Source: Ariolimax columbianus
Taxonomy: Eukaryota > Mollusca > Gastropoda > Stylommatophora > Arionidae
Assembly (NCBI GenBank): GCA_036924085.1
Contig: JAVGWX010000007.1
Coordinates: 33,221,953-33,285,952 of the forward strand
Direction of reading: 5' to 3'
Length of the DNA: 64,000 bases
In this document: in pieces, positions 33,259 to 43,829 of the stretch
Numbering within the stretch: the stretch's first letter is position 1
Layout: every line of letters begins with the position of its first letter
Position numbers and translations under genes: made by a program
The notes under the pieces: model-generated
The model's database searches: none
What the model saw: only the letters and a program-made list of their open reading frames with translations
What the model was told of the DNA's origin: nothing

Positions 33259-33262
<4 letters not shown>
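32958..33262 (+). repeat. Repeat-A copy
   Basis: AGCTCAGGGTCAGGCACAAT to GGGCATTCGAAACAACAACA. Confidence 0.85.

Positions 33263-33311
<49 letters not shown>
33263..33311. repeat. (CT)n microsatellite
   Basis: About 20 CT dinucleotides directly after the AAC end of Repeat-A. Confidence 0.95.
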
Positions 33312-33479
33312 TTCTTCTCACAAAAAGTAGTGGATATATAGTGATGTGATAGGTCTAGTAGCTTGATTGTTGTACATACCGTGGCCTTGTTATCTCAGAA
33401 GCCCTTCTCTGCTCCACACACATTTGATTCCACACTTCTGGTGTCTGTAGATAATTAATTCGTTGATTTCGTTGTCATC

Positions 33480-33820
33480 TATAGCGGCCAGCGGCCCAAA
33501 GTTGAATGCTAGCGTGAGGTTCTGCGACCCAGAACTGTCAAGACGCTTCTTCACCTCCACGTGGTGATCCTGAATAACAGGCTGAAACAGGGCAGACTGG
33601 CTAGGGATAGAAGATCGGAGAGAAAAGGCTAATCCAGAACCCAAAAATGCTGGTCGGATGTGTCGAACCGAAAGGTGCAAATATCGCAGGCAAGCTGTAA
33701 ACTACCACACAACGCATTTTCGCTCTTCAGACTACATCCTGCTACTTGCAAAGCCATTTTCAGGACTTGGTGGATGTGTTTGAGAACGAAGACGAAGAAG
33801 AAGAAGAAGAAGAAGGAGAG
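33480..33820 (+). repeat. SINE-B copy
   Basis: Lacks the first ~40 bp. Runs from GCGGCCAGCGGCCCAAAGTT to GTTTGAGAACGAAGACGAAG with a short (GAA)n tail. Confidence 0.8.
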
Positions 33821-33879
33821 CTTCCAGTAGGCGATCATTAGTGGATTTCTTCCTCTTCTTCGGTGTTGGTTCCGAACAT

Positions 33880-33955
33880 GACGTTGTGTAGTAGTTTACA
33901 GCGAAGCTGCAATGTCTGCGCATTTCGGCCCTACACATTCGGTTTCAGTTTACTC
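33880..33955 (-). repeat. SINE-B/C core fragment
   Basis: Plus strand GTGTAGTAGTTTACAGCGAA and GCGCATTTCGGCCCTACACA: the core only, opposed to the neighbouring copy. Confidence 0.55.
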
Positions 33956-34097
33956 TCTTGTGGGCACAAGGTTTGCCTTCCCACTGAAATCCCTATTCCC
34001 TTCAGCTCTGGTTGAGTATGTGACTTACAGTTTAAGGAAAGCAAGCACGTGGGGAAGGTAACGTGCCACCTTATCTTAAGAAACGTGTATTGCCAGG

Positions 34098-34455
34098 GGA
34101 TCAAGATGTCGGGCAGTGCATGAGCTGCAACAGTAAGCAACCCATAGCTGACTGATAGCGTCTTGCCCAGTGAACCAGAGCTACCAAGACCTTTCTACAC
34201 CTCCACGCTGTGATTATGGATAACAGGTGTAACAGATCAGACTGGCTAAGGAGAAGGGATCGACAAGTGAAGGCTAACCAGGTACTAAAAAATGATTGCT
34301 GAAGTCGGAAGTGTCTGACCGAAAGGTGCAAAAACCGCAATCAAGCTGTAAACTACGACACAACGCATTCCGTTCTCAGGACAACATCCTGCTACTTGCG
34401 TAGTCCTTTTCGGGGCTATGTAGCAGGAGATTGAGAACGAACGAAGTAGAAGAAG
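34098..34455 (+). repeat. SINE-B copy, full body
   Basis: GGGATCAAGATGTCGGGCAG to GAGATTGAGAACGAACGAAG, then AGAAGAAGAAA. Confidence 0.88.
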
Positions 34456-34544
34456 AAAGTCTTAAGAAACTCAAGCCTAGTATGATGCGATTTATAGCAC
34501 TCTATCCTCGACGGCGGTTTATGCGACGAGACTACCTTAAGAAT

Positions 34545-34758
34545 TGTTAAATCAACTTGTCTTATTTGTGTGAATATATCAGATGCTATAGGAATGATTA
34601 ATTCAAATTGTCTTGATTGTGGGGTTATATCAGATGCTGAAAGAATGGTTAATTCAACTTTTCCTATTTGTGCGGTAATATCAGATCTTGTAGAAATGGT
34701 TAATTCAACTCTTCTTGTTTGTGGGGTTAAATCAGATGCTGTAGGAATTGTTAATTCA
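34545..34758. repeat. 51-bp tandem array, left block
   Basis: Units at 34545, 34596, 34647, 34698 and a partial at 34749. The unit is like GGTTAATTCAACTCTTCTTG then TTTGTGGGGTTAAATCAGAT. The block is cut off by LINE-F and resumes at 35753. Confidence 0.9.
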
Positions 34759-35752
34759 TCTTCTTCTTCGTACGCAGTCAGACAGTAACCATTATTTTTT
34801 CGAAAAAAGCAGCCGTCATCCTGAGGCTGTCGACACTGCCATAGAGCTTGTCTAGTGTTGCCACTGGTGATGGCCACATCTGCTCTCTCTGATCATCGTA
34901 TGTCGGGCAGTTTTGCAGCAAATTCTCAGCGGTCATTTTCCCGGTACCACACGGGTATTCGTCGGTGCCACCTATCTTCAATTTGTTGAATAGGTGGTAC
35001 CTCAGTCTATTGTGGCCAGTGCGAAGTCTGAAGACCACGACCTGCTCTCTTCGGTTCAACTGGTATGTTCGGTTTCCCATTTGGTCATGTATCTAGCTCT
35101 AATAAGCCGTTTTGACTCTTCGTATGTCATACTAGTATCTGGTTGTGGTAGTTTTGCACCTTCTTTTGCCAGTCTGTCTGCCTCCTCGTTGCCTTGGATG
35201 TTGCAGTGAGATGGAACCCACTGCACCACTACCCTTTTTGGTGCGGCCTGCTGGCATAGTTGACAGAGTACTGCTCTTAAATCATTAAGTTCAGAATTTT
35301 TCTGGCTTTTTAGTGCTGTGACTACGGCCAGAGCATCTGTAAGCAGGACTATGTGGCTTTCATTCCTTTTACCTGTCACCATTTCTTCCCCTGCCGCCCT
35401 CAGTGCCTCTGCCTCCGCTCTGAAATTGCGTGTGTATTTTCCAGTAGCGAATGACAGTGTTATTTTTCTGCCATTTGGTAGGTTCAGAAATGCTCCTGCC
35501 CCTCCGTTCTGTGTTGTATATGTTACGGAACCGTCGGTGTTTGCATGGGTCCAGTCCATGCTTAGGTAGTTTTCCGTTATGTAACTCAGGGTAGTATCTC
35601 TTCTTTCTTTTTCAGACTGGCAGTTTTTGTTTCCAATACCTGGTATATTTTCTACCACCTCTGGAAATATATGCTGCCTCCAGGTAGGTTTTCGTACAGT
35701 AGGGATGGGCTTTGGTGTTAGTGCGTTCATGGGGTTTTCGTGCATCTTTGCT
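34759..35752 (-). mobile_element. LINE-F insertion (RNase H domain) inside the 51-bp array
   Basis: The minus strand encodes the RNase H domain with all four expected acidic positions visible: NTDGSVTY, FRAEAEALRA, LLTDALAVVTAL and GNEEADRLAKEG, plus the H of QWVPSHCNIQGNE. The post-RNase H region follows (QVVVFRLRTGHNRLRYHLFN, Cys/His cluster). The two halves are in different frames because 28 bp are missing near 35064, relative to the copies at 25.8 and 52.9 kb. The 5' end is truncated; the 3' tail is CGTACGAAGAAGAAG. TTGTTAATTCA occurs at both ends (34748-34758, 35753-35763), an 11-bp target-site duplication. Confidence 0.92.
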
Positions 35753-36285
35753 TTGTTAATTCAACCCGTCTTGTTTGTGTGGCAATATCAGATGCTGTAG
35801 GAATTGTTAATTCAACTCGTCTTGTTTGTGAGGTTATATCAGATCCTGTAGGGACGGTTAATTCAACTCGTCTTGTTTGTATGGTTATATCAGATCCTGT
35901 AGGGACGGTTAATTCAACTCGTCTTGTTTGTGTGGTTTTAGCAGATCCTGTAGGGACGGTTAATTCAACTAGTTTTGTTTGTGTGGTTATATCAGATCCT
36001 GTAGGGACGGTTAATTCAACTCGTCTTGTTTGTGTGGTTTTAGCAGATCCTGTAGGGACGGTTAATTCAACTAGTTTTGTTTGTGTGGTTATATCAGATC
36101 CTGTAGGGACGATTAATTCAACTCGTCTTGTTTGTGTTGTTATTTCAGATCCTGTAGGGACGGTTAATTCAACTCGTCTTGTTTGTGTGGTTTTAGCAGA
36201 TCCTGTAGGGACGGTTAATTCAACTAGTTTTGTTTGTGTGGTTATATCAGATCCTGTAGAGACGGTTAATTCAACTCGTCCTCTC
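35753..36285. repeat. 51-bp tandem array, right block (about 10 units)
   Basis: The unit is 51 bp (17 codons). Two unit types alternate: GTTATATCAGATCC and GTTTTAGCAGATCC forms, and CTCGTCTTG and CTAGTTTTG forms, giving a partial dimeric higher-order repeat. The plus strand reads VNSTRLVCVVISDPVGT, the minus strand VPTGSDITTQTRRVELT. Both are open, so coding sense cannot be told from openness. The plus frame closes at 36351 and the minus frame meets a stop near 36270. Confidence 0.9.
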
Positions 36286-36290
36286 TATGT

Positions 36291-37231
36291 CATTTGTACA
36301 GATTGCATGAAATGGAAATCATACGCATTTCCAACAGATAGGGATGCCTAAGAGGACAGAGCAGCGAACTACGGGAACAATAAATATCTACACTCTACAA
36401 CATCACACTCTTACGCAACTGCGCCCCCAGAGTGAGGTCCCTCCGTTGCACTTTGGTTGGGTCGATCTCTGAGATCGCCTTAACCAGCATGGGTACATAC
36501 TGACGCACACACACATCCAAGAACTGGTTAATACGTCATAATATCGCCCAATGGACTTCGGTATGAGGGGGATTTGGGGGGGGGGGGGAGGGGCGTGCCT
36601 CTTCTAGTAGAATACAAAGAGGCAAACCTTACAAAAAAAAAGGTAAAATAATAATTTACTGAGATGAACTGTGCCCCTATTGACCTGCACGGAGTGCGAT
36701 GACACCCGATGCTAAACAGAACAGAACTCGTAAACACGGAATAAATCCTGTAAATCTGGTACTTTTAGCTTCAGTCTTTCTTCTTAATTGTTAGATCATC
36801 TATCTCTTGATCAGCGCTGAAAAGCAATTAGCCCTAAAAAGTGTGTACTTCAAGCAATCCACGTGACTTGTCCACAGGCGAACGCTAATTGTGCGCAGGA
36901 TGACGATATCAAAGTTTCTAAGGCCTTTTGTGAGACCCTGTACTACGCAACACTGAATCCAACCAAATAGCCGATGTACATACACTGTGCGACACGCCTT
37001 GTGGAGATGTCCACTGGAAGAGGAGAGGGACAAGCCTATTGTTACCCCCCCCCCCCCCAACATCTCTCTCTCTCTCTCTCTCTCACACACTCTTTTTCAC
37101 TCTGACCCCATTGTCACGGCCGAGAGGAGTGGACCAATCAGGGGCCTACGTTTTTACATAGAGTAGGTATTACGGCGCTTGTCCACTGGCTACTAATCTT
37201 TAATCTTGGCGCCAAATGTGACACACAGTGA
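36291..37231. other. No gene; mononucleotide and CT runs
   Basis: G-run at 36576-36589, C-run at 37027-37038 and (CT)n at 37063-37084. Near 37130 GACCAATCAG is a CCAAT-box-like site, and TTGGCGCCAA (37206-37215) is an E2F-like palindrome. These could mark a promoter, but no transcription start is evident. Confidence 0.35.
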
Positions 37232-37417
37232 CCAAATCAAGCTTGGCCTTCCTCCAACAAGACATTTGGATGTTGATACCCAAAGTGCAATTTACTTGTC
37301 GACAGGTGTGCTAACTAACTTGGGAAGAATTCTGTACATCAATAGGCGATTAGTAGACAGTACATACTCACAAATTGATGACGTCATGTTGCAGCAGGGA
37401 GGAATATCTAGTTCAGG
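37232..37417 (+). CDS. Candidate exon of unknown gene
   Basis: An open frame (from about LGLPPTRHLDVDTQSA to DDVMLQQGGISSS) ends at a strong 5' splice consensus, TTCAG/GTGAGA, at 37417/37418. A possible acceptor GACACACAG lies just upstream near 37223-37231. The composition is protein-like and not repetitive. TGACGTCA, a CRE-like palindrome, lies inside at about 37379-37386. I recognise no family and see no partner exon, so this may be chance. Confidence 0.25.
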
Positions 37418-38124
37418 TGAGAATTAAGGTCAATACTCTCAAAGAAAATGTAATATTAAGCTCAGTACCTCACAAATACAAAGATGTGTTAGAAGTGTTT
37501 GCGTTATTCTATGCACTACTTGTTAGTAAATATTTACTGAGCAATTTACAGCATACTGGAACGTTAACACCTGACTCTTGATTCATTGTGTGGTATAGTT
37601 AGTTTCGCCTAATTTAATCCAACAAGGATTTCGTTACGGTCGTGTTCAGCTTTACTTTGGATTGATGTGTATTTATGGCTGGTGTAAAGCCGTTTGGCTC
37701 TATCCAAACTTGTGATACCGATGTTACTTTTAACTAATACAATGGTATCCCGTCCAGTTGCTTTCTGCTGTTTGTGAAAAAGTGATTAATCGATTGTTTA
37801 GTGTATTCATTTGTTGTGTTTAAAGGTTTGCCTGTCTGGATTATGTCCCTTTTAATCCCAGAATGTAGTCTTGTAGGTTATATCACTATCAGTGCATATT
37901 GACCAGTATGTGGATGCATGTGTGTATCTGTCTGTAATGTGTGTTCCGCTATGGCAGTACAGTAGTTTTTCCAATCCTTTCTGTACGTGAATCGGCCATA
38001 CCAAGATTGTGATGAGAAGGTTGAAAGCTACGTCAAACTGATGTAGGTATAACTTATGAAAAGGCCAGGAGGTTAACCAGGTGTAGATACAGGAACAAGT
38101 CGGAAGCAGAGCAAACAGGTCATC
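37418..38124. other. No recognisable feature
   Basis: AT-rich, unique-looking. No ORF with a family signal. Confidence 0.35.
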
Positions 38125-38290
38125 AACCAATTGACGCATATTACCAGCTCAACAGAGGTGAGTAGGTAGTAATCTTTAGACACCTCACGAGCCACAACAA
38201 AATGAGATACCGTCTAATCAACTAAGAATAGGACATACAGATGAATGTGTCCGTGACACTGGCAAAATGACTGCTGAGCATCTGCTGTTG
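38125..38290 (+). mobile_element. LINE-F-like fragment
   Basis: ACGCATATTACCAGCTCAAC then frames approximating YYQLNR, NKMRYRLIN, GHTDECVRDTGKMTAEHLL. This is the post-RNase H region, diverged from the other LINE-F copies. Confidence 0.6.
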
Positions 38291-38394
38291 TTGTTCTTCC
38301 ATCGAAATCGACGATGACCACTTTGTCAGCATCCACTGTTCTCTTGAGTTCGAAGATGGCTAAATAAGCCAATCTGAGCTTTGAATTATCTGTT

Positions 38395-39180
38395 ATACTT
38401 TGTACAGGGAAAAAAAGACGCCTCCTTTCACCTGGGTTGAAGAAGGATTGATGTGAGCTGACTTGCGGACCGATCGTCTCTGGATAGCCTCATCTCTTCT
38501 TGATGCCTCATGTCTCTGGATGGCCTCATCTCTTCTTGATGCCTCATGTCTCTGGATGGCCTCATGTATTCTTGATGCCTCATGTCTCTGGATGGCCTCA
38601 TCTCTTCTTGATGCCTCATGTCTCTGGATGGCCTCATCTATTTTTGATGCCTCATGTCTCTGGATGGCCTCATCTCTTCTTGATGCCTCATGTCTCTGGA
38701 TAGCCTCATCTCTTCTTGATGCCTCATATCTCTGGATAGCCTCATCTCTTCTTGATGCCTCATGTCTCTGCATAGCCTCATCTCTTCTTGATGCCTCATG
38801 TCTCTGGATGGCCTCATCTCTTCTTGATGCCTCATGTCTCTGGATAGCCTCATCTCTTCTTGATGCCTCATATCTCTGGATAGCCTCATCTCTTCTTGAT
38901 GCCTCATGTCTCTGCATAGCCTCATCTCTTCTTGATGCCTCATGTCTTCTTGATGCCTCATGTCTCTGCATAGCCTCATGTCTTCTTGATGCCTCATGTC
39001 TCTGGATGGCCTCATCTCTTCTTGATGCCTCATGTCTCTGGATGGCCTCATCTCTTCTTGATGCCTCATGTCTCTGAACACTCTCAGCAATAGTGCTGCG
39101 CCAGTCTGTGCGATTAGTGGCGATTCTTCCCCAGTCATCGTGGTTAATGTCACACCGGATCAGTGATCTCTTAAGTCTGC
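38395..39180 (-). mobile_element. LINE ORF C-terminal tail, internally amplified
   Basis: The minus strand begins LKRSLIRCDINHDDW, then ATNRTDWRSTIAESVQ. This matches the LK--L--C-I----WE--A-DR--WR--I--G tail of many LINE ORF2 proteins. It continues into a 36-bp array and closes with RRSVRKSAHINPSS. A 192-codon ORF covers the array and end. Confidence 0.75.
38477..39076 (-). repeat. 36-bp tandem array, about 16.7 copies
   Basis: The unit encodes RHEASRRDEAIQ (12 codons) on the minus strand. It is an in-frame expansion of the HEASR-RDEA stretch at the C-terminus of the LINE above. Near 38930-38960 a half unit is duplicated (RHEASRRHEASR), so the phase is kept. Ile/Met variants (ATCC/TGCA) recur at intervals of several units, pointing to block duplication. 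Confidence 0.95.
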
Positions 39181-39204
39181 TATACAGGTGTCCAACATAC
39201 TAGG

Positions 39205-39285
39205 AACAGAGAAAGCTCGCGTGGCTATACCAGAGAAAGCTTGCCTGGCTATAACAGAGAAAGCTCGCGTGGCTATAACAGATTT
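39205..39285. repeat. 24-bp tandem repeat, 3 copies
   Basis: AGAGAAAGCTCGCGTGGCTA plus TAAC, three times. Confidence 0.9.
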
Positions 39286-39756
39286 CATTACTGGACAAAC
39301 TCTATGGAGATATCAATAGCCTCAAGCTAACCACTTCTTTCTTTAGATATATTCAAGATGCCGCCTGAAAGCATGTGAAAAAGATAGTCTACCGATAATA
39401 TTCTTGTCGTAATAGTGTATTTTGTATGTCCAGCTTTGGTTGTGAATGTATCATGTGTGTTACACATGGAGGTATAACTGTGTGGTTAATATCATGTTTG
39501 TGTACATTCTACCCATTTCTCTGCTCGAGTAGTACACTGTGTGAAATAGACGAGAATAGGATCAGGGCCAATGAAACAATGGGGAATAACTTTCTGGGCT
39601 CGAAAGAAAGCTATAGAAATATGCGCCAAAATTGATGCATGAAGAAATAGTCGCCTTTGGTCATTACTGGCTATATGATTATACTCAGAATCCAAGATGC
39701 AGCAGTAAATGAGCTGGCAGCACTCAAAGCTCAAAGTTACACTGACATTATTCAAA
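39286..39756. other. No recognisable feature
   Basis: No coding or repeat signal seen. Confidence 0.35.
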
Positions 39757-39900
39757 CTGCTAACAGACAACCGCATGCTAACAGACAACCACATGCTAAC
39801 AGACAATCGCATGCTAACAGACAACCGCATGCTAACAGACAACCGCATGCTAACAGATAGCCGCATGCTAACAGACAACCGCATGCTAACAGACAACATC
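39757..39900. repeat. 18-bp tandem repeat, about 8 copies
   Basis: Unit ACAGACAACCGCATGCTA. It is open in more than one frame (NRQPHA on plus, MRLSVS on minus) simply because 18 is a multiple of three. Confidence 0.95.
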
Positions 39901-40574
39901 ATATGTTCAACACATTTTAAAATTGAATACACAGACATATACCATGAGGGACGAACATACAAAGAAGTAGAACATGTTCTCTAGGCCCATCGACTCCACG
40001 AGAAGAGTATAGAGCGACACACCATTCTGACTAACTGAATTGCAGGATAAAATGAAAAGCGACGAGAGACAAGAGAAGGGGGCGTTAGGCTCATTAGGGA
40101 TAAAGATACAATTTGAGAACGAACGGCGAAGAAGAATACAAATGACTATGCTAGACATGGCACTTGACTGGTTCACTGTGTAAACAGGGTCGCTACTCCT
40201 TTCCCAGCATGTCTTAGAAGGCGACTAACGAAGTTTGTGCTTGAGCCTGGCAAACCTCAGCCCGAAAATATCACTGCTTTTGAAACCGCATTGCAAACGA
40301 ATGGATTCAGGATTCCCCAAAAGCTGTTTTTAGGGTAAACTAAATGCAATATTGGACCTATGCTTGTTGGTTGATCCTCAGACCAAGGTCAAGGTTTCTC
40401 TTACACAGGTCACTGTTGTTTATAAGGCTGTTTTATTTTCGTTCTGCTTTTCTCTCATATCGTGTCTCGTGGCAAGACCAGTGTTGTTCTAATCTCTTGC
40501 TTACGTTAATATGCAGTTTTCTTTGACGTGTTCCATGACTTGACAACTTGCTCTCATGTAATAAAATCATAGCA
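39901..40574. other. No gene; isolated SINE-B tail at 40107-40136
   Basis: TTTGAGAACGAACGGCGAAG followed by AAGAATAC at 40107 is the very end of a SINE-B. Otherwise nothing recognised. Confidence 0.4.
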
Positions 40575-40725
40575 GTTGCGCTTCTTTGCGAGAGGGCTGG
40601 TGTTGATCGGCCCATTTTCTATTCAGGTTGGCTTTAATTATGGTCTTAGAATCATAGATGACGTCCTTGTCTGCGTGTGTGGAGGCACCTCCGCGCTTTG
40701 CTATCGTCAATGCCTTCAATGTTGA
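40575..40725 (-). mobile_element. LINE-G fragment (after RNase H)
   Basis: Minus strand: IAKRGGASTHADKDVIYDSK then TIIKANLNRKWADQHQPSRK. This parallels LINE-G at 54.8 kb (AKSGGASPQTD ... KTIIKANF--TWADQH). Confidence 0.75.
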
Positions 40726-40859
40726 AGTGTGTGTGTGAAGGAAAGAAAAAGGGGGGTAACTAAAGCATTTGAAGTGTCTGTTTCTTTGCAATAGCTAAAC
40801 ACGATTAGGTTTGCTAGCTCCATGCACAAACCTGATTTGTCGCGCCTTACGACCAACTT

Positions 40860-41340
40860 AAACGGTTCCATATATCATAGATATTCTTTGAACGCCATAC
40901 ACGGCGCATAAGTCAGAAACAAGTGCTCTACAGTTTGACCGTTGTGGCACCACTTGTCTAAGTTTTTGTACGTTACTTAGACCTTTAATGGCATAACCCA
41001 TTTAGCTGTGAGCTGGTAACTCTTGACAGCCCAATGCCTCTGGACAAAAGCACACGTCCTCTTCAGTCGTTGCAGTGGTGTGTAGTGTAAAGGAGGGTTG
41101 GGTGGGAGTAATCGGGCTTTCCGGTCGCTTAGCCCTGGGCACAGAATCGGAGGTGCTCAACTGATTTCGTGTGGTCGTTACAGAATCTGAAAGTTGGTAA
41201 GCTAAGATCTTCTAATCTGTTCAGATGTTTGTTGTGAGATCCATGGCCTGTTCTCAGCTTGAAGATCAAACTCTGGTCTCATCGTTTCAATTTATTGTCT
41301 GGGTCCTGGGGATCTGGTTTTGTTTCAATCTTTGAAAGAG
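40860..41340 (-). mobile_element. RNase H-type LINE, C-terminal region (two partial copies)
   Basis: Minus strand: SLIFKLRTGHGSHNKHLNRL, then FRFCNDHTKSVEHLRFCAQG, the FRLRTGH ... C---C---T-EHLL--C pattern. Further along, LDKWCHNGQTVEHLF repeats the Cys/His part, so two fragments are joined. Confidence 0.65.
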
Positions 41341-41344
41341 AAGT

Positions 41345-41690
41345 TGTTTGAGAATGCCCACAATGAGTAGGTTACAATTTTGTGCGCTCTGAAAAGGACG
41401 TTAAGTTTCGGATTACAGTAGCTTGCCTCACATCCCGAGCGTGCTGATGAAGGTGGACCGGGGTCCTCCAGGCGGTTGTGCTATGATTGGCCTCATCTGC
41501 GTGACGCTCACTTCTACGGGGGTTCACGTGGATTCCTCACCTTTTAGCCAGGTTACCATGAAAACAACCCGTTTCCAGGAAGGGCTAAGAGGAAGCCAAG
41601 GTGAGGGTTTTGTCCAGTATGTTTTGCCTGAACCTGACTAACATCTCTGATCAGTATATTTTGCTTGACCAGTCTCTATTCTTCCTTCTC
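41345..41690 (-). repeat. Repeat-A copy, full length
   Basis: GAGAATGCCCACAATGAGTA to CTTGACCAGTCTCTATTCTT. One of the best-preserved copies. Confidence 0.88.
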
Positions 41691-42079
41691 CTTTGAAAGA
41701 AGTAATGGGACCTTGATCAGGAAATAGCGAAGGAGTGGGACATTTTCAAACTGTATACTTCCTAGTGACACCATCTTCTTTGCCAGTTCATTTCGCTTGT
41801 TATCATTTGCCACTCGTGTGGCTTTGATAAGGGCCAGGTTGGACTTGGTTACCACAAATGTTGATATGATATATTGTTGTGCAGCTGCTGTTTCATTGTT
41901 TTAGCTTGATTTTTTTAGTGTTTAAGTAGTGCGGACAAGTTTATAGCTCACAGACGAGGCTTTGTGACATCTTGTTTCGATGACTGTATCACCTCTTCTA
42001 TGTTCGGTAAAAACTATTTCCTATTCACTTGAACTCTTGGACTTGTTTAAGTTTGACATTTAATCAATCAAACACCTGT
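41691..42079. other. No recognisable feature
   Basis: No gene or repeat match seen. Confidence 0.35.
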
Positions 42080-42610
42080 CAGCTCCCTGTAGAGCATACG
42101 TCCTCAACAAATACTCGCCAAGTCTTTCTATCATGAGCCATCTGAGTCAATTCTGTTCACGTTGTGTTTTCTGCTTTTACATTTGCGACCAGTTCCCTCT
42201 TCCACGAGTGTCTCGATCTCCCACTATTTCTCTTGCCGGTGGATTCCAGAACAGAGCTTGTCAGTTAATGTTATTCACTGGTTTTCATAATGTGTGGCTT
42301 ATCCATCACTATCGCCTTCTCCGTATTCCATGCTCCACTGATATTAGTCCCGTTTTCCCCATCAGTTCCACGTTGGTGATCTTGTCGTACGATTTCCACT
42401 TTTGTATTTTGCGCAGGCAACCATTTATGAAAGTCTGTACCTTTCCCATAAGTACCTGTGTTGTCCTCGATGTTTCAGAGCCATATAATAGAACGGATTT
42501 TACGTTGGAGTTGAAGATTTTTATTTTGGTGGTGGTTTTAATTTCTTTTGACTTCCATAAATTCCTCAATGCAATGAAAGATCTTCTCACCATTTTGTAT
42601 TCTTAACAGT
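42080..42610 (-). mobile_element. LINE RT C-terminal fragment
   Basis: A 94-codon minus-strand frame reads MVRRSFIALRNLWKSKEIKT, KIFNSNVKSVLLYGSETSRT, CLRKIQKWKSYDKITNVEL and VEHGIRRRR, then stops. This is the classic LFNSNV-SVLLYG-ETW ... W-DKITN-EL ... RRRW region. Sequence to 42090 is related but shifted. Confidence 0.85.
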
Positions 42611-42924
42611 TTTTTGTTCAGTTTTAGGTTCTGTTTAGTGTGTGGAAAAATATTCGACATGTCTGGGATGTAGCCCACTGATTGAGCTATTCATGTTTAT
42701 AACTGTTTCCCATGATATGACTACAGGTCTGTAATGTGATATTAAGTAGTGGCTTTGATAATGTTGCTTCGTTTCTGGACAGCTCTTCAACCTTCTAATT
42801 TACCAGGACATGGATAGGTATCCACTGGATTACCACTTCCGCTCTTTAAGAGGTGGAGTCTGTTATTCATTCTAATCGCATGCCCGATTTATGTACACGG
42901 CTGAATTCTTACGATTGTTATGTT
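42611..42924. other. No recognisable feature
   Basis: No gene or repeat match. A LINE extension may be present but is too decayed to read. Confidence 0.3.
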
Positions 42925-43234
42925 GTTGTTGTTGAATACACACAATGCGAAGGATCACTCTTTTGTGCGCCCTGAAAAGGTTAAGTGGTGGGTTGTCGTA
43001 GCTTTCCTCACATCACGAGCGTGCTGATGAAGGTGAACCGGAGTTCTCCAGGAGGTTGTGCTTCATCTGCGTGTCGCTCACTACTACGGGGATCCCTCAT
43101 CATGTTAACCAGGCTGCCATGAAAAAATCCCGTTTCCAGGAAGGGCAACGAGGACGCCAGGGTGAGGGTTTGGCCAGTAGGCTTTGCCTGACCCTGACTT
43201 AAAATGTCTGATAAATATGTTTCCCTGACCAGAT
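42925..43234 (-). repeat. Repeat-A copy, first of a direct pair
   Basis: TTGTTGTTGTTGAATACACA start, then GGTGGGTTGTCGTAGCTTTC. Lacks part of the middle (GGTTGTGCTTCATCTGCG). Confidence 0.88.
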
Positions 43235-43535
43235 GTTATTTTGAACGCCACAATGAGTAGGTTACGCTTTTGTGCGCCCTGAAAAGGTCGTTAAGTGGCG
43301 GGTTGTCGTAGCTTTCCTCACATCACGAGCGTGCTGATGAAGGTGGACCGGAGTCCTCCAGGCGGTTGTGCTATGTTTGGTTTCACCTGCGTGTCGCTCA
43401 CTACAATGGGGATCACGTCGATGCCTAACCTCGTTAACAAAGCTGCCATGAAAAAAGCCCGTTTCTAGGAAGGGCTGCGAGAAGGCCAAGGTGAGGGTCT
43501 TGCCAGTATGTTTTCCTGACCAGACGTTAGTCTTC
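43235..43535 (-). repeat. Repeat-A copy, second of a direct pair
   Basis: GAACGCCACAATGAGTAGGT to CTGACCAGACGTTAGTCTTC. It shares GGGTTGTCGTAGCTTTCCTC and CATCACGAGCG variants with its neighbour, so this pair probably arose by local duplication. Confidence 0.88.
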
Positions 43536-43829
43536 TTTCCCTTCTTACGATGGTAGAACCAAACTGTTGGTTGGTGAACTCTCTAGCTTGCAAGGTTACA
43601 GGGGCCCTCTTCTTTTCACCATGAGTACCACTTAAGGAATATATGTTACTGTCTAATATAGAAGTAGCCTCTATTCAGCCATATCTAACTATAGATTATG
43701 CGACCTTGAAGTAGTAACTCTCTAATGCGTTTTTGGTTTTTCTTTTGGCGTTGTCTCTTCAATTCTCTGTGTTGCATGAAATTATTTGTGCACAGCCTGA
43801 TATGGCTTTTTAGGTTAGATCTCCATTTG

